DNA of 64,000 nucleotides, from the NCBI GenBank assembly GCA_036872755.1, contig JAVHNS010000003.1:1984001-2048000 (forward strand), in the 5' to 3' direction. The notes beneath the pieces were generated by a model. It did no database searches and was not told the DNA's origin. It saw only the letters and a program-made list of their open reading frames with translations. Numbering within the stretch: the stretch's first letter is position 1; the number at the start of each line of letters is the position of its first letter. Positions 61,423 through 64,000 of this stretch are shown in pieces. Position numbers and translations under genes: made by a program. This DNA comes from Orbilia blumenaviensis. Taxonomy: Eukaryota; Ascomycota; Orbiliomycetes; Orbiliales; Orbiliaceae.

Positions 61423-63187
61423 CTTTGATAAGTTCCCAAAGGTGGACTAGGCTCAGGTGTTTTGGGGAGTAGGTGAGAAGATGAGAAAGATGATGACTAG
61501 ATGCTATGATATAATGTTCAAGGGAGGGAATTCCTTTAAAGCCTCGGCTCGTGCAGATAGGAGATATACATCCGCTATCTGGGGGGGTAATGCACTGGCA
61601 ACCTGCACGACGGGCGCAGTTTGAAACCGACCTTGAACCCCAAAGAACGTTAGATTGTTGTATTTTACGTGTTGTTCAGCTTGGCTGGTCCCCTAAAAAA
61701 TTTAGAACCAAATTCTTGGCTTCCTCCAGCTTAATTCTGCCACTGTTGCTATTCGATTAAACTTGGTCATACCTCAACTCCAGGCTGATAAATTTCAAAA
61801 CCAAAACCCTTACTTAGGAACCGTGTTCAACGACAGTAGCTGAGGATACTTGTTTTTCAATCGATTTCAAAACGCCTTTTGAGATTTCTACTCGAGCTAT
61901 CTACGGATATATCCCTGTAGCTCTAGCTCAGAAGGTCGACGGGCCGGGAACTTCAGGCATCATTAGACTGAGCTCTGCAGTAATTCTCGTTGGCCCAAGA
62001 CCTGTAAAAACTTAGTAATATAACTTCCGATGTCCTCCATTCACAGAGTGGACACTCGAACTAATGCACATGTGCTTTCTGCTCACGCCTATGCCCAATG
62101 AATTGCCAGTTATCGAATAATTCAAGCTCGGTTTTTCTAGTTTATACTCGATAGATCTCGTCCTTGAGGACCGTTCTGGAATTCGGCTGTATTGGAAATA
62201 AAATCTACAGATCTGACAACTTAAGCGCAAACATTCCGAACCCCTTCTCTGTTCGAAATGCCCGAACATCGAATTCGAACTCTGATATAGAATATTTTCG
62301 CCCCTCTTTCAAATCAACGCAAAAAATGCAACAAAGTGCAGAAAGATGCTGTGAGCCAATTACACTTGCAACAAAGTTCAATCCCCTGTGATCTAGCCAA
62401 ACGGCGCGCAAACATTATGATATTGCCAGTCAGCTGATGACATTAATCGTTGTTACTCTACACTTATCTAACTAAGAATTTCAACGTAGTCTTCATCTGA
62501 AGTTTCTTGCGTTGGCTGTAGATTCCCGCGGCATTTTTAAAGAAACCGGTGACCCGTATGTGGATTCATCTTATAAAGTTGACATTCAATTCAAATTTGA
62601 TCTGAATAGTTTCAGTACTACAAAGGTTTAGTTTTCTTATGTATTTTGAAACATCAAACCCTCTTAGACTAAATAAGCGACCGGAGTTTCTCGAACTGTG
62701 CCACCGCCATGTTGTGGATCTGACACAAATATCTACAAAACTACTGGCGCCGTTGCGTGGGGCTTTGCTTCGAGCTGGCATGCGCATCTTCCCGAATTAT
62801 GTTACAACAACGGCCCGGCACGAAGCTAGTGGGCACGAGACTATTTTCATCATATCCATTCCCATCTATTCTAGTGATATAAGAGCCTGAAAATCTTACG
62901 CACAGATTGCCTGATAACAAACCCTTGGTCGTACTGGTCTACCGACACTTTTTGGAAGTACCTTCTTGTGTGGTTGTGGGACAAAAGACACGCTCTCTGT
63001 GTTGCAAGCTACTACCTACATTGCATACTCAGGTTTCCCTTAAACCCATTTGCGCCTCCGGCTTCCTAGCTAGTTTTCAACTCTTCCATCCGACATCCAT
63101 CTTCCTTACCAAATACTATTCTCTTCAAACTGAATAAATCGACTCTCTATTGCCATTTCGATTATTGATAAATTTGCAGGACCCAAG
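61423..63187. other. 1.8 kb divergent intergenic region
   Basis: Lies between the zinc finger gene (minus) and the HEN1-like gene (plus). Frames such as 62012-62411 and 62639-63137 have no recognisable features. Confidence 0.5.
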
Positions 63188-64000
63188 ATGAGCGAAATTC
63201 CGTAAGTGCAGTGTAGCTACCTACTAACATCCTATATAAACTACTTTCAGAATATATATCCCATTCGCTAACTAGGACTTTTTTGGGGGGGCGCATAAAT
63301 AGTGCTGCGAGTGGCGATTCCACGGATACCAACAACGGTTCTGGATCCACCTCGTCAAGTGCAGTATCCCATATCTCATATGGGATTCCATCCCCTCCAT
63401 CCACCCCGCCCCGTATCAAATTCACCCCTCCCCTCTTCATCCAAAGAAGAGTGAAGGTATTCAGCCTACTTAAAGAAATTTCTAGAAACTATGAGGCACC
63501 AATTCAGTCTCTTCTCGAAGTTGGATGTATGTTTTCCACCTCTTCAATTCAGGTAAATTTATGCTAACATAAAATACAGGCGGTAGCAATACACCGTTCG
63601 TACAGCGACTGTTAAGCTGTGATGACGAGCTTCCTTTATCGCTTCTCAGCGGAATTGATGTTGACGATGAGCTCATTTCCACTGGTCCTGAAACTGCGTT
63701 CACGACCGTTGAATACGGTGGCGACGACAGATGGAGGGACTTAACTGTCAGCTTGGTTCATGGTGTGCTTTTTCTCCTATGTTAAAATGTACCGTATGAT
63801 TCAAAATATAGGCTAATAGACTAAATCTGCAGGCTCTTTTGAGGATATTTCTCTGAATACAATCGGCCCTTACGATGCTATAACCTCCTGTGAAGGTATT
63901 TAACTCTCAATGACATCTGTTTAATGATATTCAAAGTACATGCTAACATTGTTTCAAGTAATTGAGCATCTGGATCCCGGCCCGCTGGCAAATTTCGCCC
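63188..64000 (+). CDS. HEN1-type small-RNA 3'-terminal 2'-O-methyltransferase, 5' part
   Basis: Cut by the right edge of the window. Exons read: 63188-63201, 63303-63526, 63580-63762, 63833-63895 and 63959 onward. After a Ser-rich leader, FTPPLFIQRRVKVFSLLKEI opens the HEN1 methyltransferase domain. SLLEVGCGGSNTPF is the S-adenosylmethionine loop, SGIDVDDELI is the acidic strand, and EVIEHLDPGPLANF matches the metal-binding ExxEH segment that distinguishes HEN1 from other methyltransferases. HEN1 enzymes methylate the 3'-terminal ribose of small RNAs and protect them from tailing and decay. The second metal-binding His and the end of the domain lie beyond the window. Confidence 0.85.

Overview
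The window is nuclear DNA of a filamentous ascomycete (Pezizomycotina). The evidence is many 50-120 base introns with GTAAG-type donors and CTAAC-type branch sites, a Zn2Cys6 regulator with a fungal middle-homology domain, and fungal-type GH3 beta-glucosidase, cyanase, phospholipase D, DNA polymerase delta and Ybp1/Ybp2-type genes. Intergenic gaps of 1-3 kb and one gene with 20 introns hint at an intron-rich lineage such as Orbiliomycetes or Pezizomycetes, but that placement is only a guess. I found no rRNA, tRNA, CRISPR or intact transposon.

Left part (1-24.6 kb): a secreted GH3 beta-glucosidase in 21 exons; a convergent PPR1-like Zn2Cys6 regulator; a 2.7 kb divergent promoter region; a conserved membrane protein with a histidine tract; a small proline-rich membrane protein; a Gln/Ser-rich unknown; a four-helix membrane protein with a PKWA-repeat tail; a 3.5 kb stretch with at most a decayed gene; and a short-chain dehydrogenase.

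Middle part (25.8-45.7 kb): a fusion of a von Willebrand A domain with an RBR-type ubiquitin ligase module; an RRM protein; a two-HKD phospholipase D with an RS-rich head; a 2-oxoglutarate/Fe(II) oxygenase with a stopless intron; a cyanase split into four exons, so that no open reading frame shows it whole; and an F-box protein.

Right part (47.7-64 kb): a candidate secreted cysteine-containing protein whose exons do not join in frame; the DNA polymerase delta catalytic subunit; a small predicted beta-rich protein; a Ybp1/Ybp2-type protein; a multi-C2H2 zinc finger protein with repeated LSTV motifs; and the 5' part of a HEN1-type small-RNA methyltransferase, cut by the window edge.

The genes do not form an obvious single pathway or secondary-metabolite cluster. 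Most are ordinary housekeeping or regulatory genes spaced individually. The items most worth a second look are the microexons of the beta-glucosidase, the vWA-RBR fusion, the HEN1 homologue, the LSTV repeats and the frame-broken secreted protein. Exon joins marked as checked were summed by hand and give a whole number of codons.
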